Part shown: positions 22,377 through 33,528 of the stretch, piece after piece
How the letters are laid out: the number at the start of each line of letters is the position of its first letter
Position numbering within the stretch: the stretch's first letter is position 1
From: Melitaea cinxia
Lineage: Eukaryota > Arthropoda > Insecta > Lepidoptera > Nymphalidae
DNA length: 64,000 bases
Direction: 5' to 3'
NCBI RefSeq assembly: GCF_905220565.1
Contig: NC_059401.1
Coordinates: forward strand, 5,667,001-5,731,000
The notes under the pieces: generated by a model
The model's database searches: none
Told to the model about the DNA's origin: nothing
What the model saw: only the letters and a program-made list of their open reading frames with translations
Translations under genes and position numbers: made by a program

Positions 22377-24542
22377 ATATATAAAAACACTTTTTTTCTT
22401 TATGATTAAATTACTAAGTGGAAAAAATGTATTGTTTTAAATACTCTGTGATTAATAAGAAAGTCTCAAAAATTTTCAATCTCATTTGAGTAATTATTTC
22501 GTAGGACAATACTATGGGCTATTTAACAATATATTAAGATGTTTAAGAAATGAACTTCAGGCATAAATGTATTTGAATTTAGCAAACTTTAAACTAGTAC
22601 AAGTTGAAACCAGATTTCTAGGACACGTTAGTTGATTTACTTTAAAAGGTATGATTTAAATATTTTTTTCCATAAATATATTAAAAATCGGAACATTCTC
22701 TTTTGACGTAATAATTATGTTCAGCTTTCTGCCGTCGCTGACTTTTAAATTCACGTAATGTATGAGTTTCCGCGGCGTGGCGTTATTCTAGACTTCATTA
22801 TTATGCGAGAAATACTTAGTATTTTATTTATCTACGATTTTTAAATGTGTTTTTTATAATGTTACAGCGTGGTTACTGTAAACAATTTATGTGGAATTGT
22901 GTTGTGGGAAATTTTGATAAGCGATTCTGAATTTTATTTTTTGTGAAAAAAAAAAAATCGTGAACAATAATATTTTACTACTAATATAGATCGCGAAAAT
23001 CAAGCAAACAATAAAATTTAAAAGGCAACTTTTGCTTGAATAAATATTAGTCATATGACACATGGTACAGTGTAGAGAAAGTTTGATTATGTACACTCCA
23101 AATCAAACAAATATACAAAATTAATAAATGTATACCTAGTGGAAGGAGCTTCCCAATTTGATGAAATACCATTTAATTTTATTTTTGTAACTTTGTGCTC
23201 CGTATTCGTTTCGCTGTCATTGACACGAGTTGCAAATTCTTCGACCCATTGATCCACAAATAAAATACAAGAAAATTTAAAATTCAACTCATGTTCAGTC
23301 AAGTTCAAAATTTAAATCGAAAATAATTTTCGATAACCTATTGCAAAGCAGTACATAAGATTAAGCTAAGTCTAGTAATGGGATATTCACATCCAGAATT
23401 ATTTATCCCAACCTGTTGTGATTTTTCGAAACTCATAATTTGTAATTAACGATGATATTTCAATAACTTTAATAATAATATATTTTATTTAGACAGTGAT
23501 TTACATGGTTATATATAATAATTTTAACACTAACTACTTTAATATTTATCGATAACGTCTGTATTTCACTCTGTTGACAAAGGCGCCCTCTCTTTGTCGC
23601 CATTTCTCTTTATCTTTAGCTACTGCTGTCTATGTAGATACAATAGATAACTTTGGTTATCCTTAAACATTAAAATACAGTTGTCACTTCAAGGTATCGT
23701 AGGCATAAGTTTATAAAGAGTTAAATCGCCTAAACGTACAATTTTCATGCAATTTCTTTTCCTGAGTAACAATGTCGTTACTAGGCAATCTTTTACGTCA
23801 CATACAAATTGGTTAGAAACTGTACAATGTATAAATATAAGTGTTTTTAAATTTCTATTTCTGTTTATTTAGGAATAAGGAAGTTGAGGAATAAGGAAGT
23901 TGATAAGAAAAAGTTATGTCGACTATTTATTCACTAACAAACCAGGGTTTTGTTCTTGGTTTCTGCTTCATTAAGAATACATAAATTCTAAAACGTAATA
24001 TTTCATCACGGTACAATGTTCAGTGAACAACATTCGATTGAAATCAAAACTTCTAATTTCCTGTGTGCATAAGCGTTATGCGGCGACTCTGCTATCGTAC
24101 ACAAATATGAATGTGAAGTTGTGAGCTTTTTCAAAATAATACACAAAAGGAAACCGTATCGATGTATACATAATTAAGATGTAGTAATGTAATATTACAT
24201 TGTTTTAACGTTTTTAAAAATAATAACAAACCATATTATTATCGGTGTGCATTTAAATTTAATAGTAGCATGAAAAATACGTTATTCTGAATTGAAAAAT
24301 TAAAATAAACTGAAAAGATCTCCCACGTAAAGCTGACACAAAAACCGGAAGGTGCAACCTTTTAACTAATAGCCCCATTAAGCTTCGTTATATTTTGTGA
24401 ATGTTAAAATTTGTTTCGGGCAACGCTCTTACGCTCACTTTACATTCAAGCCGTGTGATAAAATTAAGGTAAGATTAATACTAATATGATTCGGTCACAA
24501 TTTCAACCGTTTATACCGATAATACTGTTAATTACCATTAAT
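22377..24542. other. A+T-rich stretch without a recognisable gene
   Basis: A 16-bp tandem word (aggaataaggaagttg) is doubled at 23871-23903. A mildly G+C-richer patch at 23570-23640 has no open frame of note. Nothing else is supported. Confidence 0.45.
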
Positions 24543-24870
24543 GCTATGTGGTTACGGCATTAAAGAATATAGCCACCTCTTCTCTTCCCGTGGAGTGTCG
24601 TAAGAGCCGACTAAGGGATAACACAGTTTCACTACAACTTTGAACCTTAAAACGCCGACCGATGGAGGGATAACCATCCAACTACTGGCTTTGAAATACA
24701 CAGGCTAAAGACGGGTAGCAGCGTCTTCGGTGCGACAAGGCCAGTCCTGCGGTCACCAACCCGCCTGCCCAGCGTGGTGACAATGGGCAAAGCACACATG
24801 AGTTCACGCATTTTTGGGCTCGAACTTGTGGAGTCCTATGTCCAGTAGTGGACTGCGATAGGCTGATGAT
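24543..24870 (+). mobile_element. Family A RTE-tailed element, full length
   Basis: It has the same order of words as the copy at 19071, with more changes: 'gctatgtggttacggcatta', 'taagagccgactaagggata', 'cgggtagcagcgtcttcggt', 'gcctgcccagcgtggtgaca' and the tail 'cctatgtccagtagtggact'. The divergence between the two copies suggests this is an older insertion. Confidence 0.8.
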
Positions 24871-25798
24871 ATCGTTAATTGTGACAGTGTTGAGAAATTG
24901 AGAGCTTAGGGGACGAAAATCACCCAGGTCGTTTTCACCATGAAAAAATTTATGAAATCGATAAGACTCTAACATAAGTATATTTTTTATATGACCACAC
25001 ATAATTATTTACCTAGGAATTTTATTTCAATGGTCGTTTTAATTTATAATAATAGATCTAAATGAAATTAGTTTAAATTTGTTTATAAAATTTAGTGATA
25101 CAGATGTGATCAAGCCATTGGTTAAATGATTGACATTATATACTTTCAAAAAATAGTTTATAATTACCTTAATAAATCGATATTTTATACCTCACATAAC
25201 AAATTGAGTTTTATAATACAATAAACCTTGCCTTTTTTGATTAGATTACCCTCATGACGAGGCTTCCGAATATTTCAACAATACTCTAAAAAACATAGTA
25301 TCTAAACCTTTTAAATTTTTTCCTTACGTTAGTAAGTCCTTTAGACACGAAATGTTCTTCAAATCCTCACCGGTGCTTGGCTGCGATGTCTCCACTTTGT
25401 TTACTACTATCAAAACGATAACACGATGGGTTGTCTCGTTTCAATGTAAAAAAAAAAAAATGTGACCAATTAAAATATCAGAACAACTTCATTTTAAAGT
25501 ACATTTTATCTCGATAGAAAACTTATAATGTTAATATTATTTATAAAGATATATAATTTATATATTTTAATTTTACTCAACCAAAAATAAAAAAGTACAA
25601 TAGGTATAATACATTTACTCTATATTTTACACAAATAAATTACCGTTTTATACACGTTTTAAATTTCAGTCAGTTTAAAGAACTATGTGCATAAGAAATG
25701 TCCATTTATTACGTAAAAGAAAATCAACAAAACAAATCTGTAAAAGGCTATAATACTGCCATTTTTCAAAGCCAAAATAGCAACGCTACGCTTGCTAC
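24871..25798. other. A+T-rich stretch without a recognisable gene
   Basis: No coding or repeat structure is supported. A poly-A run (13 bases) lies at 25448-25460. Confidence 0.45.
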
Positions 25799-26130
25799 GC
25801 TTCAGCCTATAATATCCCGCTGTTGGACATAGGCCTCTTTCTCCATGTAGGAGAAGGATTGGAGCTTAATCCACCACACTGCTCCACTACGGATTAGTGG
25901 ATATGTTCCTTACTATGAGTAACGATCGCTATCATGTGTACATGATAACAATCGGGACCGACAGCTTAACGCGCTATCTGAGGCAGGTTGGGGAGATCCA
26001 CAAGGACTAACAACCAAACCGGAAATAAATATTTGTATAAACACAAATATCCACTCAGAGCGGGAATCGAACCCGCGACCGCGTGTTTAGGCGCCGCCGA
26101 CACGGCACACGCATCACTACACCAGTCGTC
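25799..26130 (-). mobile_element. tRNA-derived SINE (family B), nearly full length
   Basis: On the minus strand the head at 26130-26050 shows pol III promoter boxes: an A-box-like tggtgtagtgatgcg and a B box gggttcgattcccgc about 50 bases later. The body follows ('gatatttgtgtttatacaaa', then in reverse 'agtaacgatcgctatcatgt') and the element ends with the RTE-like tail and gctgaagcg. Flanking gctattttg (left) and gctaattttg (right), read on the minus strand, are a plausible target-site duplication with one indel. SINEs of this kind are transcribed by RNA polymerase III and moved by a partner LINE. Confidence 0.8.
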
Positions 26131-26309
26131 AAAATTAGCGAGATATTTGATGATATGGAAATACTTTTCAATCAGACAACACGAGTTTTAGAAGCAAAAT
26201 TAAAGTTTTGTAATTTTTGTATTATTATTTTCATTTTGTTTGCTTTTTGCGTTTTGAAACTATTTCGAGTTTATATTATTGTTACAAAAGTTTTAACGGC
26301 AGTAAGTTT

Positions 26310-26445
26310 ACAAAAAAAAAACAAGCGTGCCTTAGATAACACGACTGCAGTAAAACTTCTTTGGCATTAGGCTTGCACAATAGGCCTGTTCTCGTCAAGC
26401 TTACTCCCCAAGTAAAGCGTGCGTAAAAAAGTTTTACTTCAAAAG
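26310..26445. repeat. Family E interspersed repeat with inverted ends
   Basis: The segment starts with 'acaagcgtgccttagataac' and 'gcagtaaaacttctttggca' and ends with 'aagcgtgcgtaaaaaagttt'. The words agtaaaacttcttt and aaaaaagttttactt are inverted with respect to each other. A longer copy lies at 52460-52700. No coding capacity. Confidence 0.5.
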
Positions 26446-26697
26446 TAATCATAGTTATGCATCACTATTTCTCATGGTTAAAACATTTAATTATTTCAGC
26501 AATGTTATATATAAAAAGGTTTTTGTAATATTCTTTAAAGGTGTTTTCTAAACCTCAACTAATGTTAATATTCTTTGTTAAAGTTATCGAGCAGACTTTT
26601 ACGAATCTAATATTAAGTGGAAATCTTCGTTGATCAGGAATCCTTATACCTTAATCGAGTCTTCATAGCACCCTTAAAAAAGCATTTCATAGAAATA
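26446..26697. other. A+T-rich spacer
   Basis: No feature recognised here. Confidence 0.4.
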
Positions 26698-27122
26698 CTA
26701 GGCGACCCCGCAAACGTTGTTTTGCCAAATATGTTATTAACCCTTAACCCTTTTACCACCCCACCCTCCCCCTTATAACCTAAGGGTATGAAAAAATAGA
26801 TGTTGGCCGATTCTCAGACCTACCAGATGTGCACACAAAATTTTATAAAAATCGGTCCAGCCGTTTCGGAGGAGTATTTTAACTAGCATTGTGACACGAG
26901 AATTTTATATATAAGCCTAAGCTGACCCAGCAAACGTTTTTTCCCATATATATTATTAACCTGCTTAATCCCCCCCCCCTTGTAACTTAGGGGTATGAAA
27001 AATAGATATTGACCGATTCTCAGACCTACCCGATGTGCACACAAAATTTTATAAAAATCGGTCCAGCCGTTTCGGAGGAGTATTTTAACTAACACTGTGA
27101 CACGAGAATTTTATATATAAGA
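26698..27122 (-). mobile_element. Tandem dimer of the 190-bp mini-Helitron family
   Basis: Two head-to-tail units (26698-26912 and 26913-27122) each contain 'gccgattctcagacctacc', 'gatgtgcacacaaaatttta' and 'cggtccagccgtttcggagg'. The outer boundaries keep Helitron form on the minus strand: the second unit begins TCTTATATATAAAATTCTCG (from 27122) and the first ends CTAG at 26698. The internal junction (tatataagcctaagctgacc) has lost the exact termini. The minus-strand frame across it (ILLRNGWTDFYKILCAH) is repeat-derived and not a gene. Confidence 0.7.
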
Positions 27123-27155
27123 AAGATGATTTGAATATTAAATCCTATTTTTATT

Positions 27156-27405
27156 TGATTTCCAAAAAAGGAGGAGGTTCTCAATTACATTGTATATTTT
27201 TAATGTAGGTATGCTACCTCAGAATTTTTGACTTGGTACAACGCAGGCAGACGAGAAAATAGTCAAGTAATTACACATATCTTCAGATAATTCAAAAAGT
27301 ATTGGTCAGGTCTCGATCAAATTTAAATGAGTCACGTGATAAGCCCCAAGTATCGATTAACACAAAATCATGAAAATTAGTACACTGACTAAAAAGTTAT
27401 AGATA
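27156..27405 (+). repeat. Family D ('aaccgacttc') repeat, degraded
   Basis: It starts gatttccaaaaaaggaggag with gttctcaattacattgtat, then carries 'gaaaatagtcaagtaattac' and 'aggtctcgatcaaatttaaa'. The order is that of the longer copy at 36721-37352, but both ends are eroded. Confidence 0.6.
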
Positions 27406-27442
27406 ACATATATAAAAATACAGTTTAACAATTAAATTAGTT

Positions 27443-27520
27443 ACATTTCACAATCTAAACATAACGATTCCATGTAATTATGACATTTCACAATCTAAAC
27501 ATAACGATTCCATGTAATTA
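27443..27520. repeat. 40-bp perfect tandem duplication
   Basis: The unit beginning acatttcacaatctaaacat occurs at 27443 and again, unchanged, at 27483. Perfect identity in decayed surroundings suggests a recent replication slip. Confidence 0.85.
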
Positions 27521-28500
27521 TATTTCTGATTCTACGTCGCATATTTAGTGATCAAAAGCGATGTTAAAAGAAAAATACATTTTGTGCTTTAAATCCTGAA
27601 TTTTGTTTTGAACAGTGTTTTATTTTATATATCTTATATTAGGGAGTCAGGGAGATGATGGGTCATTTATGGTAAAGAAGGCAATATTCACTGAACCATT
27701 AGGCAACCATTACATCTCAGATGTGGCGACAATAAAGTGAACTACGAGTATATTGTTGAGGTCCTTGGACATTAAATAACTTTGCTCTATTGTTAAAAGA
27801 ATAATAATCCAAAATCAATTTTATAAAAAGGGAACTCGTACAATTGGTTCATAATCCTAGTATGTTAAGAGTTAAGCTTGTCAATTGAAGAGCTTAGCGA
27901 GAGGGTAGATCAATCCCTAAAAAAGTTTATTAGAATCAAAATTATTCGTTAAAATTTTTCGGCGATGTCAAAAGTATCACTAAATTATAATGTTGTTTTA
28001 ATGCATTAACTGTATCGCGAAATAATTTTAAAATAAAATAAGCTTTATGTTTCCAAGTTGACGTTTTTTTTTGTACCTTTTTACGATCGTCACTCTTATA
28101 GAGTGTAATATATTACTATTATTATATTATTATATAGTAATATATTATCTAAATAAATAAAAAAAATATTTTTAATCTATAATATCATTAGTTTACGATA
28201 CTAATAGTTTTAGGATAATACATATGTGATGAATTAATTAATGTAATGTTACATGGGGTAAATTGAATTCGCCCTTATCTTAAATTTACAGTCTGATGTG
28301 AAGCAGGTGCCAGTAATCGTGTTACTGTTTACGTCACGCCTGTAATATATTTGCTTGTGTTACCACAAATCTGGTAACATAATTTATAAGACTGACATTT
28401 GAAGGTTTATAAATCATTGTGCTTATTTTAATTGAATTTTAACTCTTTCCGTTTTTAACTGTTGTCTACCTATTGCAGCCATACTCTACAATTTTTTTAT
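27521..28500. other. A+T-rich stretch with an AT cruciform-type repeat
   Basis: A 14-bp perfect inverted repeat (taatatattactat at 28106-28119, complement at 28134-28147) is the only structure noticed. No gene is supported. Confidence 0.5.
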
Positions 28501-28599
28501 AGGGGCCACAAACACGTTTCAGTTATGGTGTCGCGGGCCGCAAGCAAAAACTATTTAGGTTTCAATTAAAACGTAATTCCAAGTTAATAATGTAATTAT

Positions 28600-29005
28600 T
28601 TTATTCATTAAAAAAATAAGCTTTGACAAAGATATATAGATTTTTACGTATTTTAATGCGATTTTTGTATTTATAAACACTTTTTAAAAGTTTTTTAAAA
28701 TCTGGTTTAGCGCTACATGCTATCCTTATTACATCTTCCAGATAAGAATCTGTAAGTTTGTTTCTATAAACGTCCTTTGTGTATTTCATTTTTGAAAAAG
28801 ACGATTCGCACACATACGTAGATCCCAAAAATGTTAGTAAGATTTGGGCACATCTTTGGACGTTTTTATACTTTTGATACTCAAAAATTCTACATATTCT
28901 CTATTTTTCCCTTTTGTTCTTTAAACAAAACTTCAAGATTAGTGTCGTTTTTAAAATCAATGAACTCATCGAACAAGTCAGAGTAATTACAATTCGGATC
29001 GATTC
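28600..29005 (-). pseudogene. hAT-superfamily transposase, C-terminal dimerisation end, broken
   Basis: The minus strand encodes the region typical of hAT transposase C-termini related to ZBED/GTF2IRD2-like proteins. It reads DPNCNYSDLFDEFIDF near 29000-28950, then a stop and a frame change near 28895, then CAQILLTFLGSTYVCESSF, SKMKYTKDVYRNKLTDSYLE and IRIACSAKPDF. The GSTYVCE..FSKMK..K.K.R..LTD...E core is the family's conserved dimerisation block. The catalytic D-D-E part is absent. A ggccgc-containing patch at 28530-28555 could be the 3' untranslated end of the same element. No terminal inverted repeats could be fixed. Confidence 0.75.
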
Positions 29006-29129
29006 TAATGGGCACAAAATTTAAATTGGTTTACAATAAATTGGTAACTTCAGGTGGGCCAACAACAAGAAAAGAGAACGGGTTTGAGTATAGCGGATCT
29101 ATAGATACTATTTTCCGATATAAAATTTA

Positions 29130-29228
29130 TTCAGCCTATAAAATCCCACTGCTGCGTATAGGCCTTTTTCATCATGTAGGAGAAGGATTGGCGTTAAATT
29201 CACAACGCGCGGATTCACCAGTGGAGCA
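29130..29228 (-). mobile_element. tRNA-SINE (family B), 3' part
   Basis: The left end holds the tail in reverse ('attcagcctataaaatccca', 'ctgctgcgtataggcctttt'), then 'atgtaggagaaggattggcg'. It is cut about 100 bp from the 3' end. Confidence 0.7.
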
Positions 29229-29690
29229 GTCCACTGTGTGTTAGCGAATCTTTTTTTTTCATTTACTTACATGGTAATATTGAATTTGGTTTAAAACTAT
29301 TTCGCGAAACCATATAACCCATCTGACAGTTTAAATAGACCGAAACTCTAGTTAAATAATTTTTTATTTAACTTTTGGAAATTAGTGAATTATCAAATAT
29401 AGTTTAAAATTAATTTTTGTTTAATTTATAATTATTTCAAAAGTGTGGAAATTATAGATTATATCTACGTTTCAAAATAAATAAAACAAACTGACTTGTT
29501 TAATAAGAATACACATGTAGCTAAGCTAACTACTTATAAACTAAACATTTAAAACTTACTGCGAAGACTGCAATAAAAATAAATGTATACATAATATACT
29601 TCATACCTTTGCCAAAGGTCGTGTCCAACAAATAATAAACGACACTCAAATATGTCACAACTCGCAAAGTTTCGTCTACCAGCTGGTTTT
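29229..29690. other. A+T-rich spacer
   Basis: No gene or defined repeat recognised. Confidence 0.4.
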
Positions 29691-29775
29691 TGTCTCTCGA
29701 ACGGCGTTAACGCCGGCCGGCGTCGGGCGGCAAACTGAGGCCCCGCACCCGCAGCACCCCTAGTTTTGATTTCGA
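29690..29775. other. G+C-rich patch of unknown origin
   Basis: This short patch (cgttaacgccggccggcgtc, then 'tgaggccccgcacccgcagc') stands out sharply from A+T-rich flanks. The minus strand is open across it (TRGAAGAGPQFAARRR), but the peptide has no recognised relative and the openness follows from high G+C. It may be a transposon core. Confidence 0.35.
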
Positions 29776-29860
29776 AACACAAGTATACCAGCATGTTTTG
29801 ATGTACTTGTGAATTCTGACTTGTAATACAATGGACTTGCATTTTTGAAGCAATCGATTA

Positions 29861-29901
29861 TCGATGTACTTTACGTTTTAACAAAACGTAAAGTACATCG
29901 A
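29861..29901. repeat. Perfect 19-bp hairpin with a 3-base loop
   Basis: The arms 29861-29879 (tcgatgtactttacgtttt) and 29883-29901 are perfect inverted complements around aac. No element ends were found around it. Confidence 0.85.
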
Positions 29902-30255
29902 CTATTTAAATAAAAAACAAAATGGTTAACATAAAATGAGCCGTAAATTTTAATATTACTCTACATTCTGAATTTCAAGTTATTTTGGGTAGTAAATTAA
30001 AGATAGTCTATAATTTTTGATCTGTCTAACCAAAAACCTTAAAATATAATACCAAGATAATCTTTAAAATAACAAAGAAGGCATTAAATTAGAGTAATTA
30101 AAAATGTTAATGAATAATAATGAATTACACCTTTGACTTTTATCCCTTCTACCAAGGAAAACATGCTCAAATATTTCCCGTTTACATCAAAATTTATTAA
30201 CTGTGTTTTCATGATGCGCACCCAAGATATTTACAGACAGACCGATAGATAATAA
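29902..30255. other. A+T-rich spacer
   Basis: No feature recognised. Confidence 0.4.
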
Positions 30256-30510
30256 TAATTGTGTTTGCAGGCAAGCGAGGAAAAACTGACTTGCGGATTT
30301 TCGAGAGTTTCCCTCGATTTCTCTGGGATCCCATCAGAGAGATCCTGGTTTCCTTATCATGGTACCAAACTAGGGATATCTTCTTTCCAACAAAAAAAGA
30401 ATTATCAAAATCGCTTCATAAACGACGGAGTTATCCCCGAACATACATAAAAAAATACTTTACGGTCGAATTAAGTAACCTCTTCCTTTTTTTTGAAGTC
30501 GGTTAAAAAT
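30256..30510 (-). repeat. Family D repeat, shortened copy
   Basis: Minus-strand copy. The left end is 'aattgtgtttgcaggcaagc'; the right end is 'tttgaagtcggttaaaaa'. Inside are 'tcgatttctctgggatccca' and 'gatcctggtttccttatcat'. About half of the internal modules present in the copy at 36721 are deleted. Confidence 0.7.
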
Positions 30511-31312
30511 AATTTTGAATGTTGGCAATAGTCTAGGCTTTGAGATTTATTGGGTCTAAAAGTTTACTTAAAGCATTTTGTATCTAGGATTAGGTACAAT
30601 CAATTAATTATTGATAAGAAATGACACAATAAGAAATTATGTGTGTTGTTATAAAGTAACTTATATTATAATAGATTCATTACCATGGCTTTTAAAGCAA
30701 GTGACTGAAAATAAATGCATTGTCTACCTTTCTAAATCAGCTTCAATCTTGATTTGAACATATCTACAAATATATAATATGTATGTATAATTTGCCGCGA
30801 GTATTTTCTTGATGATTATAGATATAAAAAAAAAAAATTATACAGATGTCCGAAAATTAATGGATAACCCCGCAGGTGCTTATGGAGGGGCACAGGGCAA
30901 ACCCAGAAAAAAATAAATCTATCTGCAACGGTCTAGGAATTATTAAAAAAAATTAAGTACGAAATTCGATACCTTTGTTCAAACTTTTGGGCACTACGGC
31001 TGCAAATTCAATAATAACGAATTGATTTTCTCTGGAAATAACCGTGGATAATCAGCCTTGCTAACGCGGATTACAAAATATTTCTAGCCACAACTGTTCC
31101 TTTTTTTTAAATACTTAAATTACCGGACACTCACTCTACACACTATTATCAATGTTTTTCAAAGGAGGTTGCCGTAAAATCCCATTAATTCCTCGACCCA
31201 TTCTTTTTTTTTTCATCCACCTCAACACAACATTGTTAACAAAAATACCAGAGAATAACGATAATATTTTTATTTTATTTTTATACATAGTGTTTTCTAG
31301 CAAAAGAAAAAA
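30511..31312. other. A+T-rich stretch without a recognisable gene
   Basis: A modestly G+C-richer piece at 30855-30905 ('ggataaccccgcaggtgctt') has no assigned identity. Opposite-strand frames near 31136-31340 are low-complexity and not credible genes. Confidence 0.4.
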
Positions 31313-31614
31313 AACCAACAACAATTACATCGACATGTAATACAACGTAAGTAGACGAAAAAAATTAACAAAAGCACTAGTCTCCACTACGATTTTCGAA
31401 GATTCCACTCGATTTCTCTGGGATGTCATCATCAGATCCTGTTTTCCTTGTCAGGGTACCACCCTTAAAATATCTCCTTTCTAACAAAAAAAAAAAAAAA
31501 GAATCAGCAAAATCGGTTAAAAAACGACGAAGTAATCCGCGAACATACATAAAAAACCTATACATATATATACGGTCGAATTGAGAAACCTCCTCCTTTT
31601 TTGAAGTCGTTTAA
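31313..31614 (-). repeat. Family D repeat
   Basis: Minus-strand copy from 'acaacaattacatcgacatg' to 'cctccttttttgaagtcgtt'. It retains 'tcgatttctctgggatgtca' and 'tatacggtcgaattgagaaa'. Confidence 0.7.
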
Positions 31615-32689
31615 TAAAATTTATATTTTATAGATTTCACTTGTTGTATAGGGGGATGAAATTTTATTATTTTTACTTTAAAATATATTTATAGTTCAAT
31701 TATCATCTATAGTATCGAAGTCTTTTATATTTATAATGTATATCATATCATAAGTTATTTCCGTCTTTCATCAGATTACAAAACAATTCTAACATTGTCA
31801 TAAAGCGAATAACCTTTATATTTAATAAACAATAGGTATGTAATATCCTCGATACATAGCCATACTTGAACACACGTCATATTTTTTTGTTAGATAGTCA
31901 TGGAAAATGGCGAGTTTCCCTCTGCTTTGCCAACAAAGTTGTGTTGGTATAAACATTATTGTTTCATTTCGCTTATGAAAAGTCCATTTATATTTTATTT
32001 GAGATACGACTTGAAACGTATCAATGTCGTAATGTTGACATGCTTATGTCAATATACACAATACAATACTCTAATTTTACTTTGTATTTATTACTCGTGT
32101 TTTTTATACCTTTTGTTAAACAATAAAAAATCTTTTTATATTGTTTTGTTTAAACTCATTATTATCGGCCAATTGTAATAATATAAAATAATTTATATCG
32201 CCTTTATATATATTTGCGCACATAACGGACGTTAAAATCTAATTTTTTGAATAACTAATAATAAATCATTGTACACTGTAAAATCAACATACAAGTATGA
32301 CTATAAATAGCTACATTTTAACATTTTAAACACAGGCATCAATATTCATAATTTATCAATTGGCAAGTCTTGTATTCTCTGTCCTTTTTGAGTTAGAGAT
32401 GAGGGAGAGCAATTAAAAGCCTACTCAACATCTTCATCATCGCTTTGACTTTTCAATAGGATAGGCGTGCTCGCTTCACGTCTGGTTCATCTAACTTTTT
32501 TTTTCTAAACAGATTTTTCTATTAAATTTATTGATATTTTATATTTCTGCGATAAAAAGTAAATAGGTAACACATATTCGTTCATTGTGCCATTCTCTAT
32601 AAAACTAGTAACAATCACTGAACAAAAGTAATTTTCATCCACTCTTCATACCCTTCATACGTACACAGCGCTTCGAATTATCTTTTTAA
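31615..32689. other. A+T-rich stretch without a recognisable gene
   Basis: The plus-strand frame at 31900-32178 is rich in F, Y, L and I but is not organised like a known membrane protein and lacks context. I see nothing supportable. Confidence 0.4.
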
Positions 32690-32870
32690 ATGCGCACGGC
32701 CAAGGAGTGTAATTCCCTGCCGGCGTCTGTATTTCCGAGTTCATACAACCCGAACATGCTTAAAGCGCAAGTGAACAGGCTTCTTCTGGGCGAGGTCGCT
32801 CCATCTTCGACCTCGTCTCTGCTCTAGAGCTAGACTGGGGTCAAGAGTAAGCCCATTATATAAAAAAAAC
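32690..32870 (+). pseudogene. LINE reverse-transcriptase ORF, C-terminal end plus 3' UTR and poly-A
   Basis: The frame reads RTAKECNSLPASVF, PSSYNPNMLKAQVNRLLLGE, then SSTSSLL and TAG at 32825-32827. An in-frame TAA at 32687 breaks it upstream. This matches the minus-strand fragment at 51493-51672 (EWNSLPASVFPENYNLGIF). Full elements encode endonuclease and reverse transcriptase upstream. A short 3' UTR (ggggtcaagagtaagcccat) and an eight-base A run at 32862-32869 mark the 3' end. The exact clade (jockey or CR1-like) was not resolved. Confidence 0.7.
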
Positions 32871-32904
32871 CCCTTACGTTTAACATAACTTCAAACATTA
32901 TGTG

Positions 32905-33528
32905 ATATCGACACCTGATATGAAGAACGTTGTATCTGATTTTGTTAAGTTTTCGGGAGAACGTTTTACAATTTTATTGCATTCAAAAAGTGGCCAATTA
33001 ATAGGTATTAAATAAATCGCATCAGTAATGAAGTAAATTGTTCAACAAATAATTTTTACATTCTGTAATATGAACTTGACGACGTTGTGATACATCAAAC
33101 GGAGAGCTGTTTTTTCTTTAAGTTACAATGATATAATATATACAAAATAAGATAGTTTTAGCCTAAAAACATTGTTTGAACGGTTCCAGTAGTATATAGC
33201 AACTAAATGTATATATCATTATAAATCGCTGTGATGTTGAAATTTGAGTTTAAAAAAATGGTATTTGTTATCACAATGTTACTGTGTTCAAAGAATATAT
33301 CATATATATATTTATATTTTCGTAACCGAAATTACAATTTTTTAATATAGAAATCTAGATTATCTTGAATTACAATTATTATTCTTTTCATCTAAAAATC
33401 GTTCTAGAGGTCGTATAAATACGGTTCCCAGATTGAAAGATACCTTTTCTTCCCCTCAGTATTTTGATGGTATAGTTAGAAAACATTGTTTCATTAGTTA
33501 CAATGTTCTTCATATCAGGTGTCGATAT
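32905..33528. repeat. Segment bounded by inverted 30-mers
   Basis: The left 30-mer (32905-32934, containing cgacacctgatatgaagaac) and the right one (33499-33528) are inverted complements at 29 of 30 positions, 564 bp apart. The intervening DNA is A+T-rich without a transposase. The similarity stops abruptly at both sides of the 30-mers. It could be a MITE with 30-bp terminal repeats, but a target-site duplication was not evident. Confidence 0.7.

Noticed and set aside
26883..27095. 70-codon minus-strand frame (starts MLVKILLRNGWTDF)
   Set aside because: It lies wholly within the mini-Helitron dimer, and the same peptide appears from other copies of the repeat.
27443..27520. Start of a CRISPR-like or satellite array
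   Set aside because: Only two adjacent units with no spacer; a simple duplication.
28106..28147. miRNA-type hairpin
   Set aside because: The arms are only 14 bp of A and T, which is expected by chance in this composition.
31136..31340. Overlapping antisense frames of 62 codons on both strands
   Set aside because: Both are driven by homopolymer runs and phenylalanine/lysine codons; no domain or context.
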